From the NCBI RefSeq assembly GCF_030697375.1, contig NZ_JAUYQD010000055.1:1-64000 (forward strand): DNA of 64,000 nt. Direction: 5' to 3'. A model generated the notes under the pieces. That model ran no database searches, was not told where the DNA came from, and worked only from the letters and a program-made list of their open reading frames with translations. Below, in pieces: positions 1-7,954 of the stretch. This stretch comes from Rhodoferax sp. GTDB taxonomy: Bacteria > Pseudomonadota > Gammaproteobacteria > Burkholderiales > Burkholderiaceae_C. A program made the translations under genes and the position numbers. Numbering within the stretch: the stretch's first letter is position 1; each line of letters begins with the position of its first letter.

Positions 1-44
1 TGAATTTGGTATCGTTCTTCTTGGGTCAAGTGTTTGTAGGTCAT
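1..44 (-). CDS. IS30-family transposase, N-terminal fragment running off the window
   Basis: The minus strand opens with ATG at 44 and reads MTYKHLTQEERYQI before leaving the window. This is the characteristic start of IS30-family DDE transposases, whose N-terminal helix-turn-helix is preceded by an HLTxEERxxI motif. Only 14 codons are visible, so the intactness of the element cannot be judged. The remainder of the insertion sequence lies to the left, outside the window. The identification rests on this short motif alone, but the motif is distinctive. Confidence 0.7.
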   Translation of the reverse strand, partial: MTYKHLTQEERYQI

Positions 45-253
45 GGTGCTTCATTGAGACTGGCTGGTCGCAAAGAGCGCATCCTATTCACTCTTGGCCC
101 AACCCTTTTCTGAATGGTGCACTTCGTACTTGAATCCGCCATGCTTAAACAAGATGGTGAAGCAGTCCAGGTGCGGTCGTAGTATTGGCACAAATCCATG
201 GGCCGTGGTAGCCTAGCCATTCGCGTGTTTACCCCCATGAAAGGCCCTGCACC
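45..253. mobile_element. Probable terminal region of the IS30-like element plus leader of the Fic module
   Basis: No convincing gene is present. Bases around 113-148 (a TGGTGCACTT-type run followed by CTTGAATCCGCC) resemble the terminal inverted repeats of IS30-family elements, which would place the right-hand end of the IS near 115-150. That boundary is inferred; the other end is not visible for comparison. A short minus-strand reading frame ending near 88 (about 42 codons) has no recognisable homology. The last 20 bases before the antitoxin start contain AAAGG, a weak ribosome-binding site. Confidence 0.35.
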
Positions 254-472
254 ATGAACGCTGTTTTAAAACTCCGCATCACCGATGCACAGCGCGTGCA
301 GCGCAAAGCAGCCATCGACTTTGCCCGCGGCAGCGTGCGGCTGGAGGGGGTTCTGCTGAGTGCAGAGATTGAACGTTTGAATCAGCGCTATATCGATGGC
401 GAATTGAGCAGCGAAGAGCACACGGAACTGTGTTTTCAAGCGATGGAGCGTGAATGCCACGCGGCGGCATAA
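254..472 (+). CDS. VbhA-family antitoxin of a Fic toxin-antitoxin pair
   Basis: This 72-residue protein fits the VbhA-type antitoxin family that blocks class I Fic AMP-transferases. The inhibitory helix motif [S/T]xxxE[G/N] is present as SVRLEG at about residues 27-32; in the family its Glu blocks ATP gamma-phosphate binding in the Fic active site. It is followed by the usual helical tail with YIDGELSSEE. The stop codon directly abuts the GTG start of the fic gene, so the two are translationally coupled, the order expected for antitoxin then toxin. Function is assigned from the motif and gene order. Confidence 0.85.
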   Translation: MNAVLKLRITDAQRVQRKAAIDFARGSVRLEGVLLSAEIERLNQRYIDGELSSEEHTELCFQAMERECHAAA

Positions 473-1132
473 GTGACTCCAGACGAAAGGCTGTCTGAGC
501 AAAAGAGTTTTGCGCGGGTCAAAGAGCTGATTGAAAAGCCCGTCAACGGTCCTTTTGATGCGGCCCATCTGCAAGAAATCCACCGCCGGATTTTTCAGGA
601 TTCTCCACAACACAGGCCAGGTCAATTCCGCACCTTCACCCCGGCCTATATCAAAATGCGATGCCTTGAGTCCACCGGGCACCGCTACCGCGTGACCTAC
701 GCACCGGCGCAGGAAATGCAGACTCAGCTTGACCAAGTGCTTGGTGCTCTGGCAGACGCAGAAAGTTGGCGCGGGCTGAACGTAGAGGATTTTTCGCGCC
801 ACATGGCTAACCTGTACGGCGATCTGGACTACTTGCATCCATTTATCGAGGGCAACAGCCGTAGCTTGAGAGTTTTCACCGCGCAGTGGGCCTGCACCGT
901 AGGCTACCAACTGCATTGGGGCACCGCCAGCGCCGATGCCGCTACGCGCGATCGGCTCTATGTGGCGCGCGACCTGGAGGTCACGGCCCGTGCATTTCCG
1001 GGGTTGGATTTTGAGCGTGCATCCACCACCCCCAACCGGGCGGAGTGTGATGCATGGCTGTCCTTTGCATCCAAATACCAGCACCATGAGAGCCTTGCGG
1101 CGCTGATTCAGCGGTTTGTGCAAGGTGTTTGA
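473..1132 (+). CDS. Fic family AMP-transferase toxin (FIDO domain)
   Basis: Fic proteins transfer AMP from ATP to target proteins such as DNA gyrase and topoisomerase IV. The 219-residue protein has a Fic fold with the catalytic loop HPFIEGNSRSLR at about residue 122: the catalytic His, the acidic residue, the anion-binding GN and the final Arg are kept, while the usual GNGR is GNSR, a variation seen in other Fic proteins. The start is GTG at 473, immediately after the antitoxin stop; no spacer exists for an independent ribosome-binding site, consistent with coupled translation. The C-terminal third, after about residue 150, is helical and less conserved. Likely an intact class I toxin held by the preceding VbhA-like protein. 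Confidence 0.85.
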   Translation: MTPDERLSEQKSFARVKELIEKPVNGPFDAAHLQEIHRRIFQDSPQHRPGQFRTFTPAYIKMRCLESTGHRYRVTYAPAQEMQTQLDQVLGALADAESWRGLNVEDFSRHMANLYGDLDYLHPFIEGNSRSLRVFTAQWACTVGYQLHWGTASADAATRDRLYVARDLEVTARAFPGLDFERASTTPNRAECDAWLSFASKYQHHESLAALIQRFVQGV

Positions 1133-1158
1133 TTCCATCGCCAGCTTTCCCGCGCTAC

Positions 1159-1400
1159 TGGCCGCAGTCCCAAGCGCGCACGGTGTCTGCCGCGCCTTTT
1201 GCCAACCGGGTGGGCTATGGCACACACCGGGCCGTGCAGCGATCACCCTGCATGGACGCACCGCAGCCTTCATGGTGTTGCCGCAAGACATGCAGGATTT
1301 GCAGGAGGCACGCCGAAAACGCGGCACGGCAGTAGAGGCGTTTGAAGCCTACTTTGCCAAAGCCCGGTTGCAGGCAGGCGTTGTCGCAACCCGGTCATAA
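1159..1400 (+). pseudogene. Frameshifted Phd/YefM-type antitoxin remnant
   Basis: Two overlapping frames together spell a Phd-type antitoxin. The first frame (from about 1159) gives TVSAAPFANRVGYGTHRAVQR, the Phd N-terminal DNA-binding fold. The second (from about 1234) gives AITLHGRTAAFMVLPQD and a helical tail ending at 1400. The join around 1236-1245 needs a frame change; comparison with the family pattern (AxxxPxxITxHGR) suggests about 10-11 bases were lost there. No start codon or cognate toxin is evident. It sits just after the fic gene. An assembly error is possible but would not restore the missing residues by a single base. Confidence 0.5.
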
Positions 1401-1558
1401 TCCGATCCAGCAAATGGGGGGTGAAGCTTGTTGTCCCCCTATCGCCACTGCCTCAGCAGGCGGTTCAGTCCAACATGGTTTATCAGCTGCGGGCGGTGTT
1501 CTTGGTTTCTACAAGCATTGCGGCGCGGCCAATAAACGCTGATCGTTAGGTTTCACAG
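1401..1558. other. Intergenic region without a recognisable gene
   Basis: No supported coding region is present. A 7-base GTTAGGT occurs just before the GFA gene and GTCCAAC about 80 bases upstream. These match integron core-site consensus sequences, but the inner boxes and the pairing between arms expected of an attC site are not evident, so no recombination site is called. Confidence 0.4.
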
Positions 1559-2008
1559 ATGCCACCTGTACAAGTACTCACCGGCCGCTGCCTCTGCGAA
1601 GGCGTTGAATACAGAATCGAAGGCGCGCTCGGGCCCATCCTGAACTGCCATTGCTCCCGCTGCAGACGCTGGCACGGTGCGGCGTTTCGCACCCGAGCGT
1701 CAATCAAGTCATCTCAGTTCACTTGGGTGAAGGGGCTGGAACTTGTGAAAACATTTCACTCGTCAGAGTTCACGGCCAAGCATTTCTGCTCGGTCTGCGG
1801 TTCCAATCTCATCAGCACGTACGACAACGATCCCGAGAGAGTGAGCCTGCCTCTTGGTGGTTTGGATCAGGCACCCAACAACCCAGTCGAAGGCCACTTC
1901 TTTGTGGGCTCCAAGGCACCATGGTTCGAGATCACAGACGATCTGCCACAACACGAAACGTGGCCTGGCTCACGTACAGAGGTTCGGAGAACAAACGGTG
2001 AAGCCTAA
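1559..2008 (+). CDS. GFA family protein (glutathione-dependent formaldehyde-activating enzyme fold)
   Basis: The 149-residue protein carries the zinc ligands of the Mss4-like GFA fold: GRCLCEGV near the N-terminus, CHCSRCRRWHG at about residues 30-40 and CSVCGSNL at about 80-87. Members of this family bind zinc through these Cys pairs and some are thought to handle glutathione adducts of small carbonyls, but most, including this one, have no assigned substrate. The length is usual for the family. It begins with ATG ten bases after GTTAGGT and is followed closely by a small membrane-protein gene in the same direction. Confidence 0.85.
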   Translation: MPPVQVLTGRCLCEGVEYRIEGALGPILNCHCSRCRRWHGAAFRTRASIKSSQFTWVKGLELVKTFHSSEFTAKHFCSVCGSNLISTYDNDPERVSLPLGGLDQAPNNPVEGHFFVGSKAPWFEITDDLPQHETWPGSRTEVRRTNGEA

Positions 2009-2027
2009 CACCAACGTCGGGTTTCGC

Positions 2028-2438
2028 ATGCACCGCCTACGAAGCATCCATCTGAGCATCGGCGTTTTGGCAGTTGTCGCCTTCTTGCTCACCGGGCAGT
2101 ACATGCATTGGGCGCACCACCATTTGCAGGGCATGCCGGATGGTCCCCGGCTGTTCTATCGTTCGTCTCATATCTACCTGCTGTGGTCGTCATTGCTGAA
2201 CGTGCTTCTGGGGTGCTACCTCACGCGCCCGCAGCGGCGGCTTCTCCGCCATGCGCAAACGGCCGCATCTCTCGCAATTCTGGCCGGACCATTCCTGCTC
2301 TGCACATCGTTTTTCGTTGAGGTGCACAACCCCGGCCTCGTGCGTCCGATGGGTCGGTTGGCCATTTACCTTGCCTTTGGCGGGGTGTTAGCCCACGCAG
2401 CCACAGCAGTGGTCTCTCGTGCGAAGAGCGAGACCTAA
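2028..2438 (+). CDS. Small integral membrane protein, unknown function
   Basis: A 136-residue protein beginning at ATG 2028, with about four hydrophobic segments (roughly residues 7-24, 46-64, 78-98 and 108-128). The first loop is rich in His (HWAHHHL). No family was recognised. It starts about 20 bases after the GFA gene stop in the same direction and may be co-transcribed. A longer upstream reading frame exists, but it runs in another frame through the GFA gene, so the internal ATG preceding the first membrane segment was chosen. Confidence 0.6.
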   Translation: MHRLRSIHLSIGVLAVVAFLLTGQYMHWAHHHLQGMPDGPRLFYRSSHIYLLWSSLLNVLLGCYLTRPQRRLLRHAQTAASLAILAGPFLLCTSFFVEVHNPGLVRPMGRLAIYLAFGGVLAHAATAVVSRAKSET

Positions 2439-2469
2439 GGGATAAGGTGGGGTCGTGATCGTGGCACCT

Positions 2470-3465
2470 TCACTGCAAAAACCCCATCACCCCCTTCTTC
2501 CCCGCCGCCCTGGGCAGGTCCGCCGCCGTGATTTCGTCGCGTGAATCCAGGCGGGCGTTGCCGAAGCCGGTCATCAGTGCGCGGCGCATGTCGCGCGGGG
2601 CCAGCAGGCTGAGCTGGTCCAGCAGGTCGTCGCGGGGCTCGGGCGCAAAGCGTTCGCCCCAGCCGTGTTCGCCGCGGATGTTTTGGTACAGGTTGCGGGC
2701 GATCTGGCGGGCGGCTTCCAGGGTGGGCGCTGCCACGGTGAACACATTCATGCGGTTCAATATGGGCGCGGGTATGGAGCGCTCGTCGTTGGCGGTGGTG
2801 ACCCAGATCACCTGGCTGGCGTCGATGGCCACTTCTGCAAATTCGTCGGTAAAACTTTGAGCGGTGTCGTGCTCCAGCAGGCTGTACAGCGCGCCCATGG
2901 GGTCGTACTGCGCATCGGCACTGGCCTTGTCAATTTCATCCACCACGATCACCGGGTTGGCGTATTCGCCGTCCACCAGCGACTCAAACACCTTGCCCGG
3001 CTTGGCGCCTTTCCATTGCGAGGAGGAGCCCGACAGCAGCCAGCCCGCCGTCATGGAACCCATGGGCACCAGGCTCATGCCGGTGCCCAGCAGGTCGGCG
3101 AGTTTTTTGGCGAAATGGGTTTTGCCGATGCCCGGGGGGCCCAGCAGCAACATGGGGGTGACTTCCAGTGCGTCCCGGCTGTCCTGCGCCAGTGCCACAT
3201 GGCGCTTGACGTCGTCCAGCACCTCGGTGAAATTGGGCAGCAGGTGGTACAGATCCGCCATATCGGGGATGCCCGAGGGTTTGACGGAGAAGCGTTGGGG
3301 GCCGCGCTCCAGCATGCGCTGGTAGGTGGCGCGCAGGCTGTCGTGTTCATGGTCTTGCAGCTTGGCCAGCTTGCGCTCGACCTCGTCCGGCTGAAACACC
3401 CGGCGCATGTGCGCCACGGGGAGGTGGAAGGAAGAAGACTGCGGTACAGAGTTGCGAGATTCCAT
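2470..3465 (-). CDS. AAA+ ATPase related to Lon (no protease domain)
   Basis: A 331-residue AAA+ protein with Walker A GPPGIGKT, Walker B VIVVDEIDKA, a sensor-1 region WVTTANDE, an arginine-finger region PILNRMNVF, and a C-terminal lid. The order and spacing resemble the ATPase module of Lon. The Lon substrate-binding N-terminus and Ser-Lys protease domain are both absent, so it presumably remodels proteins rather than cutting them. The start at 3465 was preferred over one 18 codons upstream because GGAGG lies 6 bases before it. It faces a small membrane-protein gene tail to tail. Its partner is unknown. Confidence 0.8.
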   Translation of the reverse strand: MESRNSVPQSSSFHLPVAHMRRVFQPDEVERKLAKLQDHEHDSLRATYQRMLERGPQRFSVKPSGIPDMADLYHLLPNFTEVLDDVKRHVALAQDSRDALEVTPMLLLGPPGIGKTHFAKKLADLLGTGMSLVPMGSMTAGWLLSGSSSQWKGAKPGKVFESLVDGEYANPVIVVDEIDKASADAQYDPMGALYSLLEHDTAQSFTDEFAEVAIDASQVIWVTTANDERSIPAPILNRMNVFTVAAPTLEAARQIARNLYQNIRGEHGWGERFAPEPRDDLLDQLSLLAPRDMRRALMTGFGNARLDSRDEITAADLPRAAGKKGVMGFLQ

Positions 3466-3593
3466 GACGGCCTCCTGTGCAATAACTATGAACCAACTAC
3501 CACGACCCCATTGAAGCACAAGTTGACCGAATTGTTAATGCAATAAAAACCCCATGTTGTGTGTGCACTTCATGGCTTGTCGCCTTGGGCAGA

Positions 3594-3620
3594 CGAAAAA
3601 AAGCCACCCTGGGGTGGCTT
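3594..3620 (-). terminator. Rho-independent terminator of the glutaredoxin gene
   Basis: A perfect 9-bp stem (AAGCCACCC at 3601-3609 and GGGTGGCTT at 3612-3620) with a tiny loop is followed, reading on the minus strand, by a run of seven T ending near 3596. It lies 19 bases after the glutaredoxin stop codon and is correctly oriented for it. Confidence 0.85.
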
Positions 3621-3638
3621 GGGGGAGGCCGGGGAAAA

Positions 3639-3962
3639 TCAGGCCTTGGGCGTCAGTGTGGTTTGCAGTTCGCCGCTTTCGTACATTTCCATCATGATGT
3701 CCGATCCACCGATGAACTCGCCCTTGATGTAGAGCTGGGGGATGGTGGGCCAGTTGCTGAATTCCTTGATGCCGGCGCGGATGGCGTCGTCTTCCAGCAC
3801 GTTGACGGTGGTGATGCCTTTGGCGTCCAGGCCACAGGCTTTCAGAATCTGGATGGCACGGCCGGAAAAGCCGCACTGGGGGAAGCTGGCGTTGCCCTTC
3901 ATGAAAAGGACCACATCGTTGGTTTTGACCAGCTCGGCTATGCGTTGTTGGGTGTCGCTCAT
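3639..3962 (-). CDS. grxD: Monothiol glutaredoxin, Grx4 family
   Basis: A 107-residue monothiol glutaredoxin. The signature active site CGFS occurs at about residues 30-33 within [12 protein letters not shown], followed by the cis-Pro loop WPTIPQLY and the glutathione-binding GGSD. Proteins of this family bind a [2Fe-2S] cluster together with glutathione, often with BolA, and take part in Fe-S trafficking and iron sensing. Length and motif spacing are normal. It is a single-gene unit with its own terminator; the upstream 300 bases are non-coding and separate it from the divergent leuA. Confidence 0.95.
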   Translation of the reverse strand: MSDTQQRIAELVKTNDVVLFMKGNASFPQCGFSGRAIQILKACGLDAKGITTVNVLEDDAIRAGIKEFSNWPTIPQLYIKGEFIGGSDIMMEMYESGELQTTLTPKA

Positions 3963-4261
3963 ATCAATATTCCTTGTACATCAATACCCGCGATTATTTC
4001 ACCATCCACCGGTCTATGTCGGCCAGCCAGGGTGCATCGCGCATGCGCTGAAGGGATATTGCCAGGGATTGGGTGGGTTGGATGTCTTTCTAATTGCTGT
4101 GTTGCATGAATGAAAGGTGAATAATTGCTGGTATTTTTATTAAATTGATGGTTATTGCCAAATTGTATTAATTTCAGCTCGCATATCGCAATCCGCTGCC
4201 CTGCCGCCCTGGATAGGATAAGGGTTACTGGTGCTGTGCCTGTTTTTTAGGAGTTTTTCCC
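3963..4261. other. Divergent intergenic region between grxD and leuA
   Basis: A 299-base region, markedly AT-rich between about 4085 and 4190, that must hold the promoters for both flanking genes. No leucine-rich leader peptide or terminator-antiterminator pair was found before leuA, so attenuation of the enterobacterial kind is not supported. The leuA ribosome-binding site AGGAG lies about 9 bases before its start. No ORF with coding character is visible. Confidence 0.6.
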
Positions 4262-5980
4262 ATGTTGCCCAACCCCGCCACCAAATACCGCGCCTTCCCC
4301 CCGGTCCAGCTCGCTGACCGCCAATGGCCCGCCCGCACCCTGACTGCGCCCCCCATCTGGATGAGTACCGACCTGCGCGACGGCAACCAGTCCCTGTTCG
4401 AGCCCATGAATGGCGAGCGCAAGATGCGCATGTTCCGCACCCTATGCCAGGTGGGCTTCAAGGAAATCGAGGTGGCCTTTCCCAGCGCCTCGCAAACCGA
4501 CTTTGACTTTGTGCGCACCTTGATCGAAGGCGGCCATGTTCCCGCCGATGTCACCATCGAGGTGCTCACCCAGTCCCGTGAACATTTGATCCGCCGCACC
4601 ATGGAGTCGCTGGTGGGCGCGCGCCGCGCCATCGTGCACGTGTACAACGCCACCGCCCCGGTGTTCCGCGACGTGGTGTTTGGTATGAGTCAGGCCGAGG
4701 TGTTGGAGATGGCGGTGTCGTCCGTACGGCTCATCAAACAACTGGCCGCCGAGCAGCCGGGCACCGAATGGGTGCTGCAGTACAGCCCCGAGGTGTTCAC
4801 CTCCACCGAGCTGGAATTTGCGCGGGACGTGTGTGATGCCGTCACCGCCGAGTGGGGCGCCACACCCACCAACAAAGTCATTTTGAATTTGCCCGCCACC
4901 GTGGAAGTGGCCACCCCCAATGTGTACGCCGACCAGATCGAGTGGATGCACCGCAACCTGGCCCGGCGCGACAGCGTCATTTTGAGCCTGCACCCGCACA
5001 ACGACCGGGGCACGGCCGTGGCCGCCGCCGAACTCGGCATGATGGCCGGCGCCGACCGGGTGGAAGGCTGCCTGTTTGGCAACGGCGAGCGCACCGGCAA
5101 TGTGGACGTGGTCACCCTCGCGCTCAACCTCTACACCCAGGGCGTGGCGCCGGGCCTGGACTTCTCCGACATCAACGCCGTGGCCCGCACCGTGGAGCAC
5201 TGCAACCAGTTGCCCATCCACCCGCGCCACCCCTATGTGGGCGACTTGGTGTTCACGGCCTTCAGCGGCTCGCACCAGGACGCCATTAAAAAAGGTTTTG
5301 CGGTGCAACAGGCGGACGCGCTGTGGAACGTGCCTTACTTGCCCATCGACCCGGCCGACGTGGGCCGCAGCTACGACTCGGTTATCCGCGTCAACAGCCA
5401 GTCGGGCAAGGGCGGTGTGGCCTATTTGATGGAAGCCGAGTTTGGCGTGGTCATGCCCCGGCGCCTGCAGGTGGAGTTCTCGGGCGAGGTGCAAACCCAT
5501 ACCGACACCCACGGCGGTGAGATGACGGCGCATGACATCTGGAACCTGTTTGACGCCACCTACCTGAGCCCGGCGCAGGCCAACATCCGCTATGTGGAGC
5601 ACCACCTGTTTGACCATGCGGGTTCGGAAAGCAAACACCATGTGCAAGGCATCCGCCTGGCGCTGGAGGTGAACGGCCAGCCCATGCTGCTCAGCGGCGA
5701 GGGCAACGGCCCCATTGATGCTGCGGTGCATGCGCTGCAGGGGATAGGCGTCAAGGTGCAGGTGCGCAGCTTTGAAGAGCGCTCCACCAAAGCCAGCACT
5801 GACGCGGGTGACGCCCAAGCCTGTGCCTTTTTGGAACTGACCCCCGCAGGCGGCGGGCCTGAGCGTTTTGGCGTGGGCATGGACACCAACATCGTCACCG
5901 CGTCCGTGAAGGCGCTGGTCAGTGGGGTGCACCGGCTGGGGCTGGCCAGCTCGGGCGCGGTGCAAGGCAAGGTGGCCTGA
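4262..5980 (+). CDS. leuA: 2-isopropylmalate synthase (long form)
   Basis: Catalyses condensation of acetyl-CoA with 2-oxoisovalerate, the committed step of leucine synthesis. The 572-residue protein has the TIM-barrel signature [14 protein letters not shown] near residue 35, the metal-binding [11 protein letters not shown] at about residue 242, the GNGERTGN loop at about 274, and a C-terminal regulatory LeuA dimer domain (about 430-560) where leucine feedback acts in the family. The length and the N-terminal extension match the LeuA2-type enzyme common in actinobacteria and many proteobacteria. The AGGAG ribosome site supports ATG 4262. The gene stands alone, not with leuBCD. Confidence 0.95.
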   Translation: MLPNPATKYRAFPPVQLADRQWPARTLTAPPIWMSTDLRDGNQSLFEPMNGERKMRMFRTLCQVGFKEIEVAFPSASQTDFDFVRTLIEGGHVPADVTIEVLTQSREHLIRRTMESLVGARRAIVHVYNATAPVFRDVVFGMSQAEVLEMAVSSVRLIKQLAAEQPGTEWVLQYSPEVFTSTELEFARDVCDAVTAEWGATPTNKVILNLPATVEVATPNVYADQIEWMHRNLARRDSVILSLHPHNDRGTAVAAAELGMMAGADRVEGCLFGNGERTGNVDVVTLALNLYTQGVAPGLDFSDINAVARTVEHCNQLPIHPRHPYVGDLVFTAFSGSHQDAIKKGFAVQQADALWNVPYLPIDPADVGRSYDSVIRVNSQSGKGGVAYLMEAEFGVVMPRRLQVEFSGEVQTHTDTHGGEMTAHDIWNLFDATYLSPAQANIRYVEHHLFDHAGSESKHHVQGIRLALEVNGQPMLLSGEGNGPIDAAVHALQGIGVKVQVRSFEERSTKASTDAGDAQACAFLELTPAGGGPERFGVGMDTNIVTASVKALVSGVHRLGLASSGAVQGKVA

Positions 5981-6008
5981 GCAAGTCGACATTTTTTGAC
6001 GGACTATT

Positions 6009-6018
6009 GTCAATTGAC
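6009..6018. promoter_or_regulatory. GTCAATTGAC palindrome in a TGAC-rich leader, possible operator
   Basis: A perfect 10-base palindrome lies 24 bases before the start of the ATPase gene. It is flanked by TTTTTTGACGG on the left and CTGTCAAAA on the right, which themselves form an inverted pair of TGAC half-sites. The arrangement of repeated TGAC/GTCA units is operator-like; the protein that binds is unknown. Confidence 0.4.
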
Positions 6019-6041
6019 GAAAGGCTGTCAAAATCTGTCCA

Positions 6042-7166
6042 ATGAGTACATTGACCGACCCTTGGCACTTTCCCCGCCCGGACTTGGCGCAGGCTTACCT
6101 GCAGGGTTTTGACCTGGGGCTGACCTCCGCGCGCGGCCTGTTTGCGCGCAGGCGCATGGGCAAAAGCGAGTTTTTGAAGCATGACTTGCTGCCCGTCGCC
6201 CTGCGCGCTGGCTACTTGGCGGCCTACACCAACCTGTGGGACGACACCGAGCACCCGGGCCAGGCCCTGGCCAGCGCCATTTTTTTGGCCTGCGAACCCA
6301 GGGGCCTCGCCAGGTTCTGGGAGGAGCTGAACACCCCCATTGGCAAACTCACGGGGGCTGGCAAGTTGCCTTTGGGGATGGAGGGATCGATAGAGCTGGA
6401 TTTGTCCAAAAAAGAGAAAGCGGCGGTGCCCGCGATCCAGGCGGCCTTGCAGGTGGCAGACAAGGCCAAGAAGCGTTTGTTGCTGGTTATCGACGAAGCG
6501 CAGGTGCTGGCTGCGCCCGAGCACAAAGCCATTGCCCACTCGCTGCGCGCCGGGCTGGACGTGCGCAAGGCGGGCATCAAGGTGCTGTTTGCCGGTTCGT
6601 CCGAAGCGGCCCTGCGGGAGATGTTTTCACGGTCCGCAGCGCCGTTTTACAACTGGGCCCCGCTGGAGCCGTTCCCCCTGCTGGGGGCCGCGTTTGTCGA
6701 AGCCACGGTTGCCCATATGGCCACCGTGGCCAAACATCCCTTGGCCATGGACGACGCGCGCAAGGCTTTCTCCGCCCTGAAGGAGACGCCCGAGTTCTTC
6801 CGTTGGTACGTCGAGCGTTACCTGATGTACCAACAACAAGGGCCAGAACAAGCCCTGCAGTACACCCTGGCGCGGGTGCATGACGACACCAGCTACGCCA
6901 AAGCGTGGAAAGAACTCAGCCGTGCAGACCGTGCGGTGCTGCTGCTGGCCGCCCGTGGCGTGCAGGACCTGTACGGCGCCCCGGCGCTGAAGCAACTGCA
7001 GGAGCTGTTGGGCTCTCCCGACGTGACGGCCAGTGCACCCCGCACCTCGATTCGCCGCCTCACAGGCCCCAAACTGCAACTGATGGCGCGTGTGGACCAC
7101 GGCGCCTACCGCTTCGAAGACCCCGAGTTTCAAGCCTGGGTGAGCGCGCGGCGCACCATTGACTGA
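6042..7166 (+). CDS. P-loop ATPase of the AAA_14/ATPase_2-like type, unknown role
   Basis: A 374-residue protein with a P-loop of the RRRMGKSEFL form at about residues 38-47 (the variant found in archaeal-type and STAND-like ATPases), a Walker B LLLVIDEAQVL near 147, and a sensor region KVLFAGSSEAALREM near 180. The C-terminal part, from about 290, looks like a winged-helix segment (LSRADRAVLLLAARG and a following basic region). Related proteins act as stand-alone ATPases of unclear purpose, sometimes linked to DNA or defence. It follows leuA by 61 bases but has its own palindrome-rich leader. Function not assigned. Confidence 0.65.
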   Translation: MSTLTDPWHFPRPDLAQAYLQGFDLGLTSARGLFARRRMGKSEFLKHDLLPVALRAGYLAAYTNLWDDTEHPGQALASAIFLACEPRGLARFWEELNTPIGKLTGAGKLPLGMEGSIELDLSKKEKAAVPAIQAALQVADKAKKRLLLVIDEAQVLAAPEHKAIAHSLRAGLDVRKAGIKVLFAGSSEAALREMFSRSAAPFYNWAPLEPFPLLGAAFVEATVAHMATVAKHPLAMDDARKAFSALKETPEFFRWYVERYLMYQQQGPEQALQYTLARVHDDTSYAKAWKELSRADRAVLLLAARGVQDLYGAPALKQLQELLGSPDVTASAPRTSIRRLTGPKLQLMARVDHGAYRFEDPEFQAWVSARRTID

Positions 7167-7179
7167 AGGGCCCGCTGGC

Positions 7180-7866
7180 CTAACGGTGCTGCGGGTGCGT
7201 GCGTGCCATGCGTTCCAGAATGACCACAGCCACCCGCTGGCTGGCAGGCAAAAAAGTGTGGGCGACCGGGACGTGCACCGCATCGGTGAGCCAGTCGGCA
7301 GATACCTCGGAGACCGACACCACGCCGTCATGGGGTTCATCGCGGAAGGGGCCGATCCGGGTGGAGGCGCCCAGCACCCCGGCAATGCCGGTGACGGGCG
7401 CCGCCACCGGGCCTATGCCTTGCATGCGCGGGTCGCTGGCCAGGAGCTGGCCGCAGTCTCCCGTGAGGGCGCGAAACAGGGGGTTGCCTTGGAGTTGGCG
7501 TGCCAGGCGAGATGCACGAACGGGGGAGCCCAGCAGAAAGACGTGGGTGGGTGGACGCACCTCTGCTGGCAAGGCCGCCAACGCGGCCCGGAGCAGAACA
7601 CCGCCCAGCGAGTGACCAATCAGAATGTAGTCCCCCTGGCTGGCCAAGGTGGCAAGGCGTGCACTGAGGCGGGCAACGATGGGGGCGAAGTCCTGAACCG
7701 TCACCACGTAGCCAAAGGTGCGGGTCTGCATTCCGGCTTTGCGCAGTTGCCGCAGCACTGGCCACCCCGAGAGTGGGGAGCGCCCCATACCATGGACAAA
7801 CAGGGCCTGCAGGGGACGATCTGACAGCGCTGGGGCAGGGGGCGGAAAGGGAAGGTGTCTGAGCAT
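7180..7866 (-). CDS. Alpha/beta-hydrolase, lipase/esterase-like
   Basis: A 228-residue alpha/beta-hydrolase. It has the oxyanion-hole motif FVHGMGRS near residue 23, the nucleophile elbow GHSLGG near residue 84 (catalytic Ser), a candidate Asp/Glu in HDGVVSVSE, and a late His in VPVAHTFLP. The pattern resembles small triacylglycerol-lipase-like or PGAP1-like proteins. No signal peptide is evident, so it is probably cytoplasmic. It is convergent with the ATPase gene. The start codon at 7866 lies one base from a copy of the 54-nt repeat, which therefore forms its leader; no good Shine-Dalgarno sequence is visible. Confidence 0.75.
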   Translation of the reverse strand: MLRHLPFPPPAPALSDRPLQALFVHGMGRSPLSGWPVLRQLRKAGMQTRTFGYVVTVQDFAPIVARLSARLATLASQGDYILIGHSLGGVLLRAALAALPAEVRPPTHVFLLGSPVRASRLARQLQGNPLFRALTGDCGQLLASDPRMQGIGPVAAPVTGIAGVLGASTRIGPFRDEPHDGVVSVSEVSADWLTDAVHVPVAHTFLPASQRVAVVILERMARTHPQHR

Positions 7867-7867
7867 T

Positions 7868-7920
7868 TGCTATGAGTATAGGAGCTGCTCACGCACACTC
7901 CACGCGGGCTGGAGGCCTAA
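7868..7920 (+). repeat. 54-nt interspersed repeat, copy A (intergenic)
   Basis: Matches the family pattern found eight times here: YGCTAY at positions 1-6, AGCTG at 16-20, CGC at 25-27, GGGCT at 39-43 and a GGC near 47. Its first bases abut the start codon of the hydrolase gene on the opposite strand, and the copy lies between that gene and ftrD. Confidence 0.8.
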
Positions 7921-7954
7921 ACGATCACCAATCGCAAGCCCCAGGGGTGTGCGG

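Noticed and set aside
1401..1558. Possible integron attC site (GTCCAAC ... GTTAGGT) before the GFA gene
   Set aside because: Outer core boxes match the loose consensus, but the inner boxes and arm pairing are not recognisable and no integrase or array of attC sites is present.
4085..4260. Leucine attenuator before leuA
   Set aside because: No leucine-rich leader peptide and no terminator hairpin were found.
4442..6031. 529-codon open frame on the minus strand opposite leuA
   Set aside because: It is a GC-skew shadow of leuA; its His/Gly/Arg-rich translation has no fold pattern, whereas leuA is clear.
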